NCBI GenBank assembly: GCA_029448655.1
Contig: JACCLO010000004.1
Span: forward strand, 4,092,001 to 4,156,000
Length of the DNA: 64,000 bases
Source of the DNA: Wolfiporia cocos
Taxonomy: Eukaryota; Basidiomycota; Agaricomycetes; Polyporales; Phaeolaceae
Direction: 5' to 3'
Below, in pieces: positions 22,525 to 35,285 of the stretch. A program made the translations under genes and the position numbers. The notes below the pieces were generated by a model that did no database searches, had not been told where the DNA came from, and saw only the letters and a program-made list of their open reading frames with translations. Numbering within the stretch: the first letter of the stretch is position 1; every line of letters begins with the position of its first letter.

Positions 22525-23661
22525 ATGTCGATTGACCTGGAGTGGGACAAGCTTGACGCCTCGTTGGCCTCGTCGCTGGTCGACGTGCTCAACAGGCAGC
22601 TCTCGTCTACCACACGGCCGTCGTTCATCGGTCCTATCGAGGTGACGTCGCTCGAATTCGGTACCACGAGCCCGGACATTGAATTGGTGGATCTGCGCGA
22701 CATCTACCGCGACTTTCTCGAGGACGACGAAGAGACCGAGGATGCGGAAAAGGACCCGGTGAAGGAGTCGCAGTGGGCGGACGAAGACGAGGACTACGAG
22801 TGGATCCCGCGCAAGGCGGTGCGGGGCAAGGGACTCGCAGAGGACCTGCCCGCGTACCACCTAATGTCGCCGCACATGCGGTACGGGCGTGCCACGGCCA
22901 TGGATATGTTCGCGTCCACGCCCGCGCTGCGATCTTCGCGCGACATGTGGAATCCGGCGATGGCAAGCCTCGTTGACCTGCGGCCGAGCTACCCGTCGTC
23001 CTCGCTCTACGCATCCGCGCTATCGTCGCTTTCCCCTCCCAGACTGCCGGCGAGGCAGCTGTCTCTCCCTGAGCCCTCCGTCCGGAAGGACGCTGATCTC
23101 GCACGAACCCCATCTCCGCGACCGGGGCAGGAACAGCAGCAGCCGCCCGGCCATCCCAATCTGCAGCTGCACCTCCACATCACCTGGAACTCGAACCTCC
23201 GCCTCACGCTCACCACCTCCCTCCTGATCAACTACCCCTCGCCCATGTTCATGTCCCTCCCCATCAAGCTCTCCGTCACCGGCCTGCTCTTCAACGGCGA
23301 GGTCGTCGTCGCGTACGAGGGCGAGCGCCGGCGCGTGCACCTCTGCGTGCTCGACGATCTCGACCCTTACTGCCCGCTCGCCGGCGACCGCCCGAAACGA
23401 GACACGCCACCCTCGGGTACACCCCCAGAAGCTGACGAAGACACGCCCGTGTCAGCGACTGGTCCCACCCGCTCGGGCAAGCCACTGCCGATCGGCCAGC
23501 GCCTCCTGCCCTCGATATACATCGAGAGCGAGATTGGGCAGGCAGACAAGCACGTTCTGAAAAACGTGACGCGCGTGGAACGCTTCATCCAGGACGTCAT
23601 CCGGAAGACGGTTGAGGAAGAGCTCGTCTTCCCAAACTTTCATACCTTATTACTATCGTGA
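22525..23661 (+). CDS. MDM12: MDM12, SMP-domain subunit of the ERMES complex
   Basis: Lipid-transfer subunit of the ER-mitochondria encounter structure, bridging MMM1 and MDM34. Intronless frame of 378 aa. The start MSIDLEWDKLD is the invariant MDM12 N-terminus, so the ATG at 22525 is chosen. The SMP fold is recognisable at FIGPIEVTSLEFGTTSPDIE and LVDLRDIYRDFL, then HLHITWNSNLRLTLTTSLLI, MSLPIKLSVTGLLFNGEVVV, and the C-terminal LKNVTRVERFIQDVIRK followed by FPNFHT. Two disordered insertions (about residues 75-210 and 285-325) are acidic or Pro-rich, as is common in fungal MDM12. Convergent with ELP3, 68 bp apart. Confidence 0.96.
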   Translation: MSIDLEWDKLDASLASSLVDVLNRQLSSTTRPSFIGPIEVTSLEFGTTSPDIELVDLRDIYRDFLEDDEETEDAEKDPVKESQWADEDEDYEWIPRKAVRGKGLAEDLPAYHLMSPHMRYGRATAMDMFASTPALRSSRDMWNPAMASLVDLRPSYPSSSLYASALSSLSPPRLPARQLSLPEPSVRKDADLARTPSPRPGQEQQQPPGHPNLQLHLHITWNSNLRLTLTTSLLINYPSPMFMSLPIKLSVTGLLFNGEVVVAYEGERRRVHLCVLDDLDPYCPLAGDRPKRDTPPSGTPPEADEDTPVSATGPTRSGKPLPIGQRLLPSIYIESEIGQADKHVLKNVTRVERFIQDVIRKTVEEELVFPNFHTLLLS

Positions 23662-23729
23662 GCTTCCCGGAGATTTTGGATGGAACATAACAATGCAAGA
23701 TGTATTACAGTACAAAGCGGCGGCCAGCA

Positions 23730-25949
<2,220 letters not shown>

Positions 25950-26206
25950 CTCCGCTGTTAGTGGTAATGTCTGATCGTATCACAGAGCAGAACTATCGTC
26001 CTGCAGACGTTTTCGGCGAATCTTGTCTCCTCCCAAGCTGCAGGATGGCTTCAGACGATGGCAATCGACTTTATTCGGAGCGCGTATGAGATGCTTAACA
26101 AGTGCTAAGCGAGGTTTTGTGAATTGATCCGCCATCAACTGCATCTGTTCCGCCACCGTTGAGCTGGACTGGATCACATGCTTCGCTACTCTGCTCATGA
26201 CCGTCA
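25950..26206. promoter_or_regulatory. divergent ELP3 / YND1 promoter region
   Basis: 257 bp separate the two ATGs. A minus-strand frame of 77 codons (26213-25980) overlaps the YND1 start and has no recognised motif; it is more likely leader or chance. Confidence 0.5.
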
Positions 26207-28546
26207 ATGCCACCTCCCACTGCCGTCGACCCTTGGCTTACTGCTCGCCGCTTTGGCGTGGTCATTGACGCTGGTTCGTCAGGCTCGAGACTGCAGATCT
26301 ACAGCTGGAAGGACGCTCGCTCGTTGGATCGAGGGGATGCGCTCAGCACCCTGCCGAAGGTGGAGAAGGGCACGCGGGAGGGCGAGGAGTGGTCGATGAA
26401 GGTTGAACCCGGTAAGATTCAGACGTATCAACTAGCTAAGACGTATACAATGTGGCACAATCTAGGTATATCGTCGTTTGCGGAAAATCCGGAGCGGGTC
26501 GCAACCTACCTCGCGCCGTTGATTGATCACGCCCGAAGCCATATACCCCCTTCGCTGCAGCCCGACACGCCGATATTCTTGTTGGCTACTGCAGGAATGC
26601 GGCTGTTATCATCATCACAGCAGGCCAATGTGCTCACGGCCACTTGTGACTACCTCCGGGCCCACTCGAATTTTCGGATTGACGGCCCATCCAATGTCGG
26701 GCCTTGTGGCTCAAGTGTGCGCATCATCACGGGGGAGGAGGAAGGTTTGTTTGGATGGATCGCAGTAAATTACCTCATGGACGGTTTCACTGGCCCTGGA
26801 CAGGACCGCTTGACATTCGGTTTTTTGGACATGGGAGGTGCATCTACACAAATTGCCTTTGAGCCAAGCAAGGAGCAGCGAGAGAATGCACAGAATCTAA
26901 TAGACGTCAGGCTGCGTCTACTGAGCGGGCGTGAAGTCCACCATCAAGTATTTGTCACCACCTGGCTGGGCTACGGTACTAATCAAGCTCGGGAACGATA
27001 TGTTGGCACAGCTATTACAGAGTATGAAGCCAATCGCCCACCTAATACCACATCTGCGGAGAAAACCGTCCTCGACCCTTGTCTGCCCAAGGATTTGCGA
27101 CTGACAGAGTCTCCTGTCCAGCCCGACTCCTCTAATGCGCATTCCAGAACTCCGCATACCCTACTGGGCACCGGATCCTTTGAGCAATGCCTACAGCGCA
27201 CGTTACCACTGCTCAACAGGGATGCACCTTGCCCAGATACCCACTGCCTCTTCAATGGAGTCTATGTCCCACCCATTGACTTCTCAGCTTCACATTTCAT
27301 CGGCATCTCCGAGTACTGGTATTCCTCTGAGCACGTCTTCGGTCTTGGGGGCCCATATGACGTTGTCCAGTACGAACGGGCCGCGTCCGAGTTCTGCTCC
27401 CGCGAATGGGCGGATATATTGCGGCAGCACGAGCTCTCCCGGCAGGCAGAGACGGACAGCCGAGATGGACAAGTGGAGCACAATGGTCAGATGATGGACG
27501 CAGGCAAGTGGGGTGATAACGTGGAGATTCCTCGACTACAGTTGCAATGTTTCAAAGCCGCTTGGATTGTCAATGTCCTTCATGAGGGCATCGGCATGCC
27601 GCGCATCGTCGATCCTGGCGGCAACAGCACTGGCAGTGGAGACAAGGTTGCGCAGCAAGCGGAGAATAAGGGTCTTGGCCGGCCGACATTCCAATCCATG
27701 GACAGCGTTGGCGATATCGCAATCAGCTGGACATTGGGCAAAATGGTGCTGGAGGCTAGCAAGGAGGTACCTCCACGATTCATCACCGATCGCCCGATCG
27801 TCGACCCTCTGGACGATCCTCCAAATACCGTTGATTCGCGCATCAGGCCAATACGCCCTTTCCTTAATTTTGACGCCATCGAGGACCGAATATCCGCTCA
27901 TCTGCCACAATCAATGACGAGACATTCACTCGGATTCTCGCCTGTTGCGTTCGTGTTTTATGGCATTATTCTTGCGGTCCTGTCTGTGGTCGTGTACAGA
28001 CTCAGATATCGACTCAGGAGTGCTTCGCGCCGATTTCTGTACAAAAGGGACCGTAAATTCACCCTTGAAAGCTATTCGATGGAAGAGGGCGTGCCGCTCA
28101 ATGAAGGCGCCCGGTCACCAGGCCCATGGTCCGCGTCTCCGACCCGAATGTCGTTCCAGTTATCTAGGTCACTCAGAAATGTATCCAAGCTGGGTTCCCG
28201 GCCGGTTCCTGCGATCAGTGTGAACAGCTATGACTCTCCACCACGATCCGGACAGATCTCACCCTCCCGGAAATCCCCTTTGCGTTCCTTCTCGTATCCC
28301 ATGTCGAGGTCACCATCGCAAAACGGAACTACTGCGCTTGACGCTACTAACGGCGCAGCGACAGCGTTTGTGCCTGGATCCCCACGGCTTTCCGATGGAA
28401 ACATTGTGTCTAACGGCAGTCTCTCGTCGCTTACTTCGCGTTCTCGTAACTCGTCCCAGATGAACCTATCATCGTTGACACCGCGCCAGATGACACGGAC
28501 AAGTAGCGGTACACACCCACCGATCGGTAGCTTATTCCTAGGGTAG
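26207..28546 (+). CDS. YND1: Golgi apyrase, GDA1/CD39 family (YND1-like)
   Basis: Nucleoside di/triphosphatase of the Golgi lumen that clears the UDP/GDP made during glycosylation. Single exon, 779 aa. The apyrase conserved regions appear in order: VIDAGSSGSRLQIYSW (ACR1, residues 19-34), LLATAGMRLL (ACR2), TGEEEGLFGWIAVNYL (ACR3) and FGFLDMGGASTQIAFEP (ACR4), with GTGSFEQCL and the Cys-rich NRDAPCPDTHCLFNGVYVP between. One strong transmembrane segment near residue 580 (PVAFVFYGIILAVLSVVVY) followed by Arg-rich residues anchors the protein, with a Ser-rich cytosolic tail of about 190 residues. A C-terminal anchor and long tail fit YND1 rather than GDA1. No N-terminal signal peptide is evident. 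Confidence 0.93.
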   Translation: MPPPTAVDPWLTARRFGVVIDAGSSGSRLQIYSWKDARSLDRGDALSTLPKVEKGTREGEEWSMKVEPGKIQTYQLAKTYTMWHNLGISSFAENPERVATYLAPLIDHARSHIPPSLQPDTPIFLLATAGMRLLSSSQQANVLTATCDYLRAHSNFRIDGPSNVGPCGSSVRIITGEEEGLFGWIAVNYLMDGFTGPGQDRLTFGFLDMGGASTQIAFEPSKEQRENAQNLIDVRLRLLSGREVHHQVFVTTWLGYGTNQARERYVGTAITEYEANRPPNTTSAEKTVLDPCLPKDLRLTESPVQPDSSNAHSRTPHTLLGTGSFEQCLQRTLPLLNRDAPCPDTHCLFNGVYVPPIDFSASHFIGISEYWYSSEHVFGLGGPYDVVQYERAASEFCSREWADILRQHELSRQAETDSRDGQVEHNGQMMDAGKWGDNVEIPRLQLQCFKAAWIVNVLHEGIGMPRIVDPGGNSTGSGDKVAQQAENKGLGRPTFQSMDSVGDIAISWTLGKMVLEASKEVPPRFITDRPIVDPLDDPPNTVDSRIRPIRPFLNFDAIEDRISAHLPQSMTRHSLGFSPVAFVFYGIILAVLSVVVYRLRYRLRSASRRFLYKRDRKFTLESYSMEEGVPLNEGARSPGPWSASPTRMSFQLSRSLRNVSKLGSRPVPAISVNSYDSPPRSGQISPSRKSPLRSFSYPMSRSPSQNGTTALDATNGAATAFVPGSPRLSDGNIVSNGSLSSLTSRSRNSSQMNLSSLTPRQMTRTSSGTHPPIGSLFLG

Positions 28547-29632
28547 TGACCCTATGACTGTGTGTTATGCAGCAGGCGTGTGCTAAGGGGTTAGGATCGG
28601 GCTGAGCGGCGGGTATGTTTCGTGCCGCCTAACATTCGCAGCGTGCGTGAAGCCACTATCGAGGAAGATCATACGCGTCAATAGGAAGCCACGGACTCGT
28701 CCGCAACCATACCGGATGAGGATGGTCAACTCCCGGTGTCTATCATTTCCTCATCGCGATCGGTCCTGAGAGCAACTGTCACTGGACCTCATGCTATCCA
28801 GGGAATCTCAGCTCGCTTTAGAGTTTCTCCATAATTTCCCCTTTGCAACCGGCTGCGTCATGCGCATGGGCATTCTTCTCTAGGCGGAATTGCGAGTTCC
28901 GTCCGTCCAGAGGATTGGCGCTGTGCAGCATATGCTCATCAACAATGTACGGCACCATTAGGAAGCTTAAGTCCGGGAGATCGAAAGGGTCGGCTGCCTC
29001 ACAGGGCGGGCGGATGGTGCGAATTTGGTTATAGCAGAAGTCATTTCGTTCCTTCTAGCATGACGACCTCCGCTTAATGAAAGGCATTTGGGCCAGCTCG
29101 CATGCAGCGTGCTCTCTTCTCGTAAGACAACGTCTAGCAAAGAAGGCAATGCGCACATATTCTTGGTATCTAGATATTGGCTGTGTGAACCCTTTACCCT
29201 CATCCGTTCCCGCAGAAGCAAGCAGCAAGGTGGGGTGCCCGTGAACCACCTGAGGTCTGCCGAGCCCACGACATTGTTGCGCAGTGCTGCTAACATATAG
29301 GGTCAACACTGTCCCGCTTTGCACCACAAGGAATACAAGAGCGTTCATGACCACTATAGTTCACTAGCGTGGCGCTGGCTGGTGTGCACGCGGGTCCCCT
29401 TGCCGCTCATGTTTGATCGATTACCTGCAGGGACGTGGAGAAGCTGGAACAACTTGCAGTACGCAATCCAATCGACTTCAATAGATTATGCGGACCGCCC
29501 ACCGCCACGGCTACCTGTAATAGCACAGCAGACATTTGAGTATCCATGGCAGCAGAAATGTATGCATTCCAGATAGTGTTACAAAAATGTCAGCATTGCG
29601 TTAGAAAGCAGAAATAGCACATATGTTGAGCG
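28547..29632. other. convergent spacer, mostly without a gene
   Basis: 1.1 kb between the YND1 3' end and the PWWP-protein 3' end. The only coding-like part is the minus-strand stretch at 28818-29060, listed separately. The rest shows short frames without motifs. Confidence 0.45.
28818..29060 (-). CDS. possible terminal exon of an unrecognised protein
   Basis: A minus-strand frame reading from about 29060 to a stop at 28818 has good codon use and a protein-like sequence (NQIRTIRPPCEAADPFDLPD, then DEHMLHSANPLDGRNSQFRL). A plausible acceptor (CTAG) lies at its 5' end and possible further exon material lies at 29100-29300, but I could not build a start codon or consistent intron phases. It may be a small orphan gene, a remnant or an alternative 3' part of another transcript. 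Function unknown. Confidence 0.3.
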
Positions 29633-32600
29633 TTATGCCCTTCTCGGTCGGGACCGTGTTCCTCCCGACGTCACTGGTGTAAGCTTGTCAGCATCCTTGC
29701 CCTGTGACGGTATCATCGTTCCTTCAGCTGCCCATTTCAGGCGTATGATATCTTGTACCCAGTCACTCTCCTCTGCCTTTGTGACGGCAACGTCATGCAG
29801 GCGCTGTTCCTCTTCTGGAGTTAAGAGGTCGTATGAAGTGCGCAGACCGGATCGCCATAAGAGTAACTGAAGGACCGCCTCGTTTAATAAGATGTTCTGG
29901 CAATACTGCACACAAGTTAGCCCAAAATATTTTGAGGATTCTTCGAGAAAGCGCACCGTAAGTTGATCAACTTTCGATAATTCTTGGTACGTCAGCCGTG
30001 GTCGAGCACGTTCAGTGTTCTCGGGGGCCATGTCTGGCAACGAAAACGTTACGCCTTTCTCCGGCGCATCCTGGTCCACATACATCAGTCTGTCTAAATG
30101 AGTAGCTATGGAAGCGGAGACTGACCTGTATTGGGTTGGAAGCGGTCTCATTCGGACCTCGCGGTCCAGCCGAGACGGCTTGCGTATCCTGAAAATACTT
30201 GAATGAATATGTATACACGGAGGAACGGATCACGTACCCGGAGACCGACATCTCCGTCAGCCGCATCTGCCAGGGGCTCCGAATTGGATATATGGCGCTG
30301 TGTGATCCCTGGGTGAGGGTCAACAATAACCCGAGGATCACAAACCTCATTCGTTCCATTCTCGCCGTTAATGAGAGCGGTCTGCGGCGCCTCTGGGCGA
30401 ACGGGAGGCTGGCACCGCGGCGTTAGTGCTATCGATGGGCAGTCAGCCCTGCATGCAGGAAGACATACCTCGGTATCAGATGGAGATGCCTGTGAGAGAG
30501 GCGGCGAGTCGTTGCGAATTCTTTGGTCAGCCGGCTCGGTCTGGTGGGGGATATCCGGAGGCAGTCAACAATTATGAGGGGCAATGTAACATGTGGCGCA
30601 TGAATGACGCTCTCACCTGATCCTGCACGTCAAGATGTCTCGCGGCTGGGGGGTCAGCCGGCCTGCTGCGCGATACGCCTCCCTCGCCCGCGCTTGCGCC
30701 CACCGGGATATCCAGCTCCCTCCTACGCTCCCTGCGCCGCGCCCATTGTACGACAAGCCGCAACACCTCCTCTACCTCTCGTGCTCGCAGCGATCCGCGT
30801 GCGTATCCGCTGTCGCAGACGTCCCGGCGTGCGGCTGCTCCACGCATGAACGCGTCGTGGCGCCTTTTCGCCGGCTCGTACTCGCCTGCGATCGTGGCCG
30901 CGAGGACCGGCCTTACGTACGCATACTGCTCGACGATCGAGAGAGCATGCGCGAAGTTCGCGGGAGGAGGCAGATCGGGCGATGGACTCGGGGCGCGCAG
31001 GGTGGACTCGTCGTCTACGTCCATCTTGACCAGGTAGTCGTTGGTGATGTCCATCGACTCGTCCTTGTCGTCGTTCATACCGTAGTTGTACCGATCTCGG
31101 CCTAGCTGCGCCGCGCGAATATTAAGTTACACTTGTGGGCCGCATTGGCGACGATACCGAAGAGCGACTAACCTTGCATGTCTTGAATCCACGGTCGAAG
31201 GTAGTGAAGAACATGTCCTGTTCGATGACCTTAACCACACCATCGAAAAATTGGACTTTGTATCTGGGCGTTGGCTTTCTCTCTGTGGGCTCGACGTATT
31301 CCACCAGTTGCGCAGGCCAATAATCAGTCAGGTTTGGCTTCTCCTTCGCCAGGACCAGTTCTCCTGGGATTTCATATGTCGGATCGCAGGACAGTGCTCT
31401 CTGCTTTCTGTGTTTGGGAACCTCAGAGTCTGATGCGGGAGCTTTCCGTTTACCCTTGGAAGGGGAAACATTGTTGCCTCGTGCTTGCTTTCTAGGCGAT
31501 GTTGAGGTGGACTTGCCAATGTAGCTGGAAAGTATCATCGGCAGTCCGTCATTCTCCTCCTCATCAGCCTTCAGCATCAGATCGCGAGCCGCCTTCCACC
31601 TTATCTCGATATCCAATTTCTGCCGTTTCTTTGGCGACCTCGGGGCTCCTCCGCGTGGTACAACCTCTCGAAAGTTGGTCTCGTTGAAACGCAGTACCCC
31701 ACCCAACGCCATCGGCAGAATGTTCGCTGACGATGGTGAGCGGATACTTTGTTGAGTAGCCGTAGAGCGAAGAGGTGCATCGCCAAACAACAGTACTTGG
31801 ACTGGCGCATTGCCTTGGATTATCTGTCAGTCAGAGTGAGATCAACCAGGGATGTTGCAGTGGCAGGGGTTACCTGGGCAGGCCACCACAAGAAATCACC
31901 AGCCGCCTCCGAAGAGTCACTCTCGACAATATCTCCCTCGTTGTCGAGTTTGACCCAAGCATGCATGCCAATGGTCCGCAAACTCCAGTTTTCCTCATCA
32001 TTGCCGGAGTGTCCGTTCGCTGTTCCCGTAGACGGAACCCTCTTACCCGATGAAGACGTGAGATCTATCACCGACGAGCTCCCATTCGCCGCCGCAGGTA
32101 TTGTCTTGGGAGCCCGCCCAATAGACGTAGATTCGTGCATACTGCGAGATTGGCTGTTGGATGTCAGAATGGAGGGTGGCGGGGAGGATAGGGATGACGA
32201 GACACTGAACGCTTCTGCATGCGAAGAGCTATTTGACGACACAGGTAGAGCTCGCTTTGCGCCAGACGTTACCTGTCGGCTAGACTCCGTAGTCACCGGA
32301 CGTGATCGTGTATGGGAGAACGGGGTCGTCTGTGGGGCGTCCGACTGCGTGGCGTCCGACTGCATGGCGTCCGACTGCCCGGTGGACGCCTGCACAGGAG
32401 ACGGATTGTCACTGTCCGTACTCAGTGGCGTGAGCTCATCGTCCGAATCAGTTAGCGGTGTCAACCTGCCACCGAACAGAGGATGCTCCGAGGCTGTCAC
32501 TGAGCGGCGCAGCTGGGCAGATCGGCGCGGCTGGCTACGGGGCTGTGAGCTCGTGCGGAGTTTGCGCGGCCGCGTGTGCGACTGAGACTGAGGAGACCTT

Positions 32601-32812
32601 GTCGCGGTAGGTTCCGCCTTCTTGGGAGAGTGCCTGTGCCTGTTCTTCCCTCCGTAAGTGACCCTGACGGGGCTCCTGATTGTTGTCGGTTCCCCGAACG
32701 ACCGCGCATCTCCCTCTCGGTCTGAAGGAGCAGGAGAGCTGCTGGGCTGTCTCGCAGACACTTTCGAGGCCTTCTTTGCAGCTGCGCGACGGGACTTGCC
32801 ACTGTCCGCCAT
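29633..32812 (-). CDS. nuclear protein with two PWWP-like domains
   Basis: Predicted chromatin-associated protein of 929 aa. Seven exons: 32812-31874, 31823-31173, 31105-30617, 30489-30469, 30408-30346, 30308-30238, 30188-29633, all in phase. Residues 1-270 are basic and Ser/Thr-rich with KRx patches. The first PWWP-like module, at about residues 283-335, contains MHAWVKLDNEGD, DFLWWPAQ|IIQGNAPVQVLLFGD, split by an intron inside the aromatic cage region. The second, at about 465-530, reads PGELVLAKEKPNLTDYWPAQ and YKVQFFDGVVKVI. PWWP domains usually bind methylated histone tails plus DNA. The C-terminal third is helical (LTYQELSKVDQLTVRF, CQNILLNEAVLQLLLWRSG) and not assigned. Exon 4 is 21 nt. 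No enzyme domain is seen, so a reader or scaffold role is inferred. Confidence 0.8.
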
Positions 32813-33402
32813 TGCGACGCGTGTTTAGCGCGTCAGACAAGCGCGACGAATGGAATTTGAACGAGCAAGAGGAAGTCGCAATCCGAGGTGGAAGTCAGCA
32901 AGCCAGAGCACCCACCAGCCGAAGTGTAGGTACGAGCAGGAGGGCTGTTGCACATTACCCTCGCTTGTGCGAAGGATGTGCTGCAGGTTCGAAGAAGACT
33001 GCCAGAGAATCCGATCATGCCTCGCGTACGAGACGCGTGTGGTCACGCGCTCGTCACGCAACCCCCGATATTGTGCCACTCTTTTGCCACGGTCAGCTGG
33101 ATTCACCTGGATTCACCATTACCGAGCGCAAAGGCATCAATATCAGAACTGAAGAACAATACGTGTTATAGCCAAAGTGTGACTAGATATCAAGGCAAGG
33201 CTTCCTGCACATTGGACTACGCCGCTGACCGTTCGAGGAGGTGAAGCGCGCACATCCATGTTGATATTGAAGTCCTCAAACTCCGTCGACGGCGCGCGTC
33301 GCGTGGCTCAGTCGCCCGTTGCATGTCGCCATCGCGACGTTGCTTCATGCACCGTCGTCGCACGCGTTTAATAGGGGGGCACCGGTCAGGAGTTGAGAGG
33401 TA
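32813..33402. other. spacer upstream of the PWWP-protein gene
   Basis: About 0.6 kb between the PWWP-protein ATG and the left end of the first transposon. Frames up to 163 codons have no recognised content. Presumably holds the PWWP-protein promoter. Confidence 0.45.
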
Positions 33403-34089
33403 CAGTTGACTATCTAGTAATACATTAGCTAGTAATGCATATTATCTCATAATGCATAGCCTGAGCTGGGGACCGATCTCGTCCCCAAGGTGTTATGCAT
33501 ATATTTCTGATATTGCATAATGCATGCCCGAAGTTGGGGTTATGCATTATTAGATTGGCTATATTTGGTAATTTAGTGCATGCATAGTGTAGTGTGACTG
33601 TAGACGACCGGAAGCGCAAACCGCGCCCTGCAAAGAAGCCCTGTCCCCATCCTACTGCTAGGGAAAAGCTACCGAAAGCTACCAAAGAGCCTAGGTCTTC
33701 AGCAGTCAAGCCACCGAAATATGCACGAAGCAATCACACTCTTCATGACTGCTCTGTCCTCAGTTTGCAGAAGCTGAGGGCGTCTCGATACTTGTTCTCG
33801 AGCAGCAGTTGCGGAAGCTATGAGCTCATTTACATCACATTAACTTTGATTCACAAAAGCAGAGCACGCTAGATAGGTACTGGCAGGATAGTCTAGATGG
33901 TAATAGTTCGGCAAACGTATAGTGGCACTCAATGCGATGTTGATGTGACAGAGCGTGACGTACCTGCGCGGGGAGGTCACGTATGATCACAATAAGTCAC
34001 ACTGTGTGACGGATTTGATCGCGCATAACACCTCATAATGCATAGCAAAATCCGGGGACCGACGGTATGCATTACTAGATAGTCAACTG
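33403..34089. mobile_element. 687-bp non-autonomous DNA transposon with TA target duplication (Tc1/mariner-like MITE)
   Basis: The ends are inverted repeats CAGTTGACTATCTAGTAAT plus four more bases, matching 22 of 23 positions (33403-33425 and 34067-34089). Each end is flanked by TA (33401-33402 and 34090-34091), the target-site duplication of the Tc1/mariner superfamily. Subterminal regions on both sides repeat the motif ATAATGCAT and share CTCATAATGCATAGC and GGGGACCGA blocks. The interior codes for no recognisable transposase; a plus-strand frame at 33594-33872 is Lys/Pro-rich and of unknown meaning. Superfamily assignment is by ends and duplication only. Confidence 0.85.
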
Positions 34090-34135
34090 TATGTGCCTCG
34101 TCGCGCTGTCAAACGGGGGTCAAACGGGGGTAACG

Positions 34136-34777
34136 ACTTGAGGTTAATCTCCAACCCGTTTGCGTAGATTTGAAACCCCGAACATCACGTGAAGGCGGGC
34201 CCGACGTGTCGGGCCGGCGCCTCTGCGCTCGCACGCCATATGAGTCCTCCGCGCCCTAGACTTGTTACATGGCTTTTGACAACGTTAAATTTATATCATC
34301 GAATGTATGTTTTACTATTCAATGACATGGGGTTCCGCACAAGAGGGCTCGCACGCTGAGTCTTTCACTCCGCCGCCTCTCCACGTACTCGACTGTATAA
34401 TGATGCCTTGCCTCCACCGATATGTTTGAAAGATGTTTACAGCGCTGCGGGAATCCCCAGCCGCTGTTACAGTGCCGTACACTGCCCGCAGCGAATCCGA
34501 GAACGCACCAAGACCCTTTCCCGTCGATGTAATGGGATCTAAGTTAGGCATCACAAACATCTAGTTCATCGTGTCGCCTACCACAGAGAAAACTACTGAA
34601 TATAATGATGATATATGTTGCATTCTCTGCTTGTATCGGGCGGGCCTACAACCCGAGTCGAAGGACTTAGCCTTTAGCAGGGTGCGCGGAGGCACCGACC
34701 CGACGCGTCGGGCCCGCCTTCACGTGATGTGCGGGGCTTCAAATCTACGCAAACGGGTTGGGAGATTAACCTCAAGT
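34136..34777. mobile_element. 642-bp element with long (about 93 bp) terminal inverted repeats
   Basis: The left arm (34136 to about 34228) begins ACTTGAGGTTAATCTCC and continues through CCCGTTTGCGTAGATTTGAA and ATCACGTGAAGGCGGGCCCG. The right arm (about 34684 to 34777) is its reverse complement with roughly seven mismatches and one single-base gap. Flanks are GTAACG on the left and AACGTAACG on the right, so a target duplication containing GTAACG is possible but not clean. Long inverted repeats without a coding interior suggest a Mutator-type or foldback MITE. It starts only 46 bp from the previous element. Confidence 0.75.
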
Positions 34778-35123
34778 AACGTAACGCATCGGCATGTGGA
34801 GACGTCAGCGGCGCGGTGTGCGTCGGGGGCGTGCGGTTTCAAGAGCACGCGGACGTCGGCTAATGGGTAGAACGTTGTAATGTATAGGGCACAAGGGCGT
34901 GATATAAGTGGAGAACAAGTGCGTAGCGCGATTGCACGGCTCGTTGAAGCGAGCCGGCCGCGGTTTTTCTTTCATCAAAAGCCATGTCATGAAGAATCAT
35001 GCTCGGTCCCGGCACTGTTAGTAGACCTGGTAGATAATTGCAGGTAAAACAGTGAACACCATACAGGTCAAAGAATGAACACTATACGGGGTATAAGAGT
35101 GTGTACATGCTGTACTCCTATAT
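34778..35123. other. spacer between transposons
   Basis: About 350 bp; contains a small hairpin (GGCTCGTTGAAGCGAGCC, near 34929) and no gene. Confidence 0.5.
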
Positions 35124-35285
35124 TAGTCTCGATCAGACGTTCTGCCAGCGCACGTGCTGCTCGGGAGCACCCGAGCGGAGATCGAAAAACTGAGAACAAA
35201 GCGCGCGTTGTCTTCGGTTTTTCGATCTCCGCTCGGCTGTGTCCGTGGCGCAGCCACACCGCTGTAGAGCGTCTGATCGAGACTA
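35124..35285. mobile_element. 162-bp MITE with perfect 9-bp target-site duplication
   Basis: Terminal inverted repeats TAGTCTCGATCAGACG (16 bp, perfect) lie at 35124-35139 and 35270-35285. The direct repeat CTCCTATAT flanks both ends (35115-35123 and 35286-35294) with no mismatch. Inside is a second perfect 19-bp inverted repeat, CGAGCGGAGATCGAAAAAC against GTTTTTCGATCTCCGCTCG (about 35170-35188 and 35218-35236), so the transcript could fold into a long hairpin. A 9-bp duplication is typical of Mutator-like elements. The intact duplication suggests a recent insertion. It ends 75 bp before the ATG of the A/T-rich gene. Confidence 0.9.

Noticed and set aside
25980..26213. 77-codon minus-strand frame between ELP3 and YND1
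   Set aside because: Overlaps the YND1 start, has no known motif and lies where promoters or leaders are expected.
30119..30152. Possible intron at GTCAGT...TTTAG in the last exon of the PWWP-protein gene
   Set aside because: Would be only about 32 nt and would break the phase; the unspliced reading keeps a sensible frame.
33594..33872. Lys/Pro-rich frame inside the TA-flanked element as a transposase fragment
   Set aside because: No DDE motif or helix-turn-helix pattern, and the frame runs only 92 codons.
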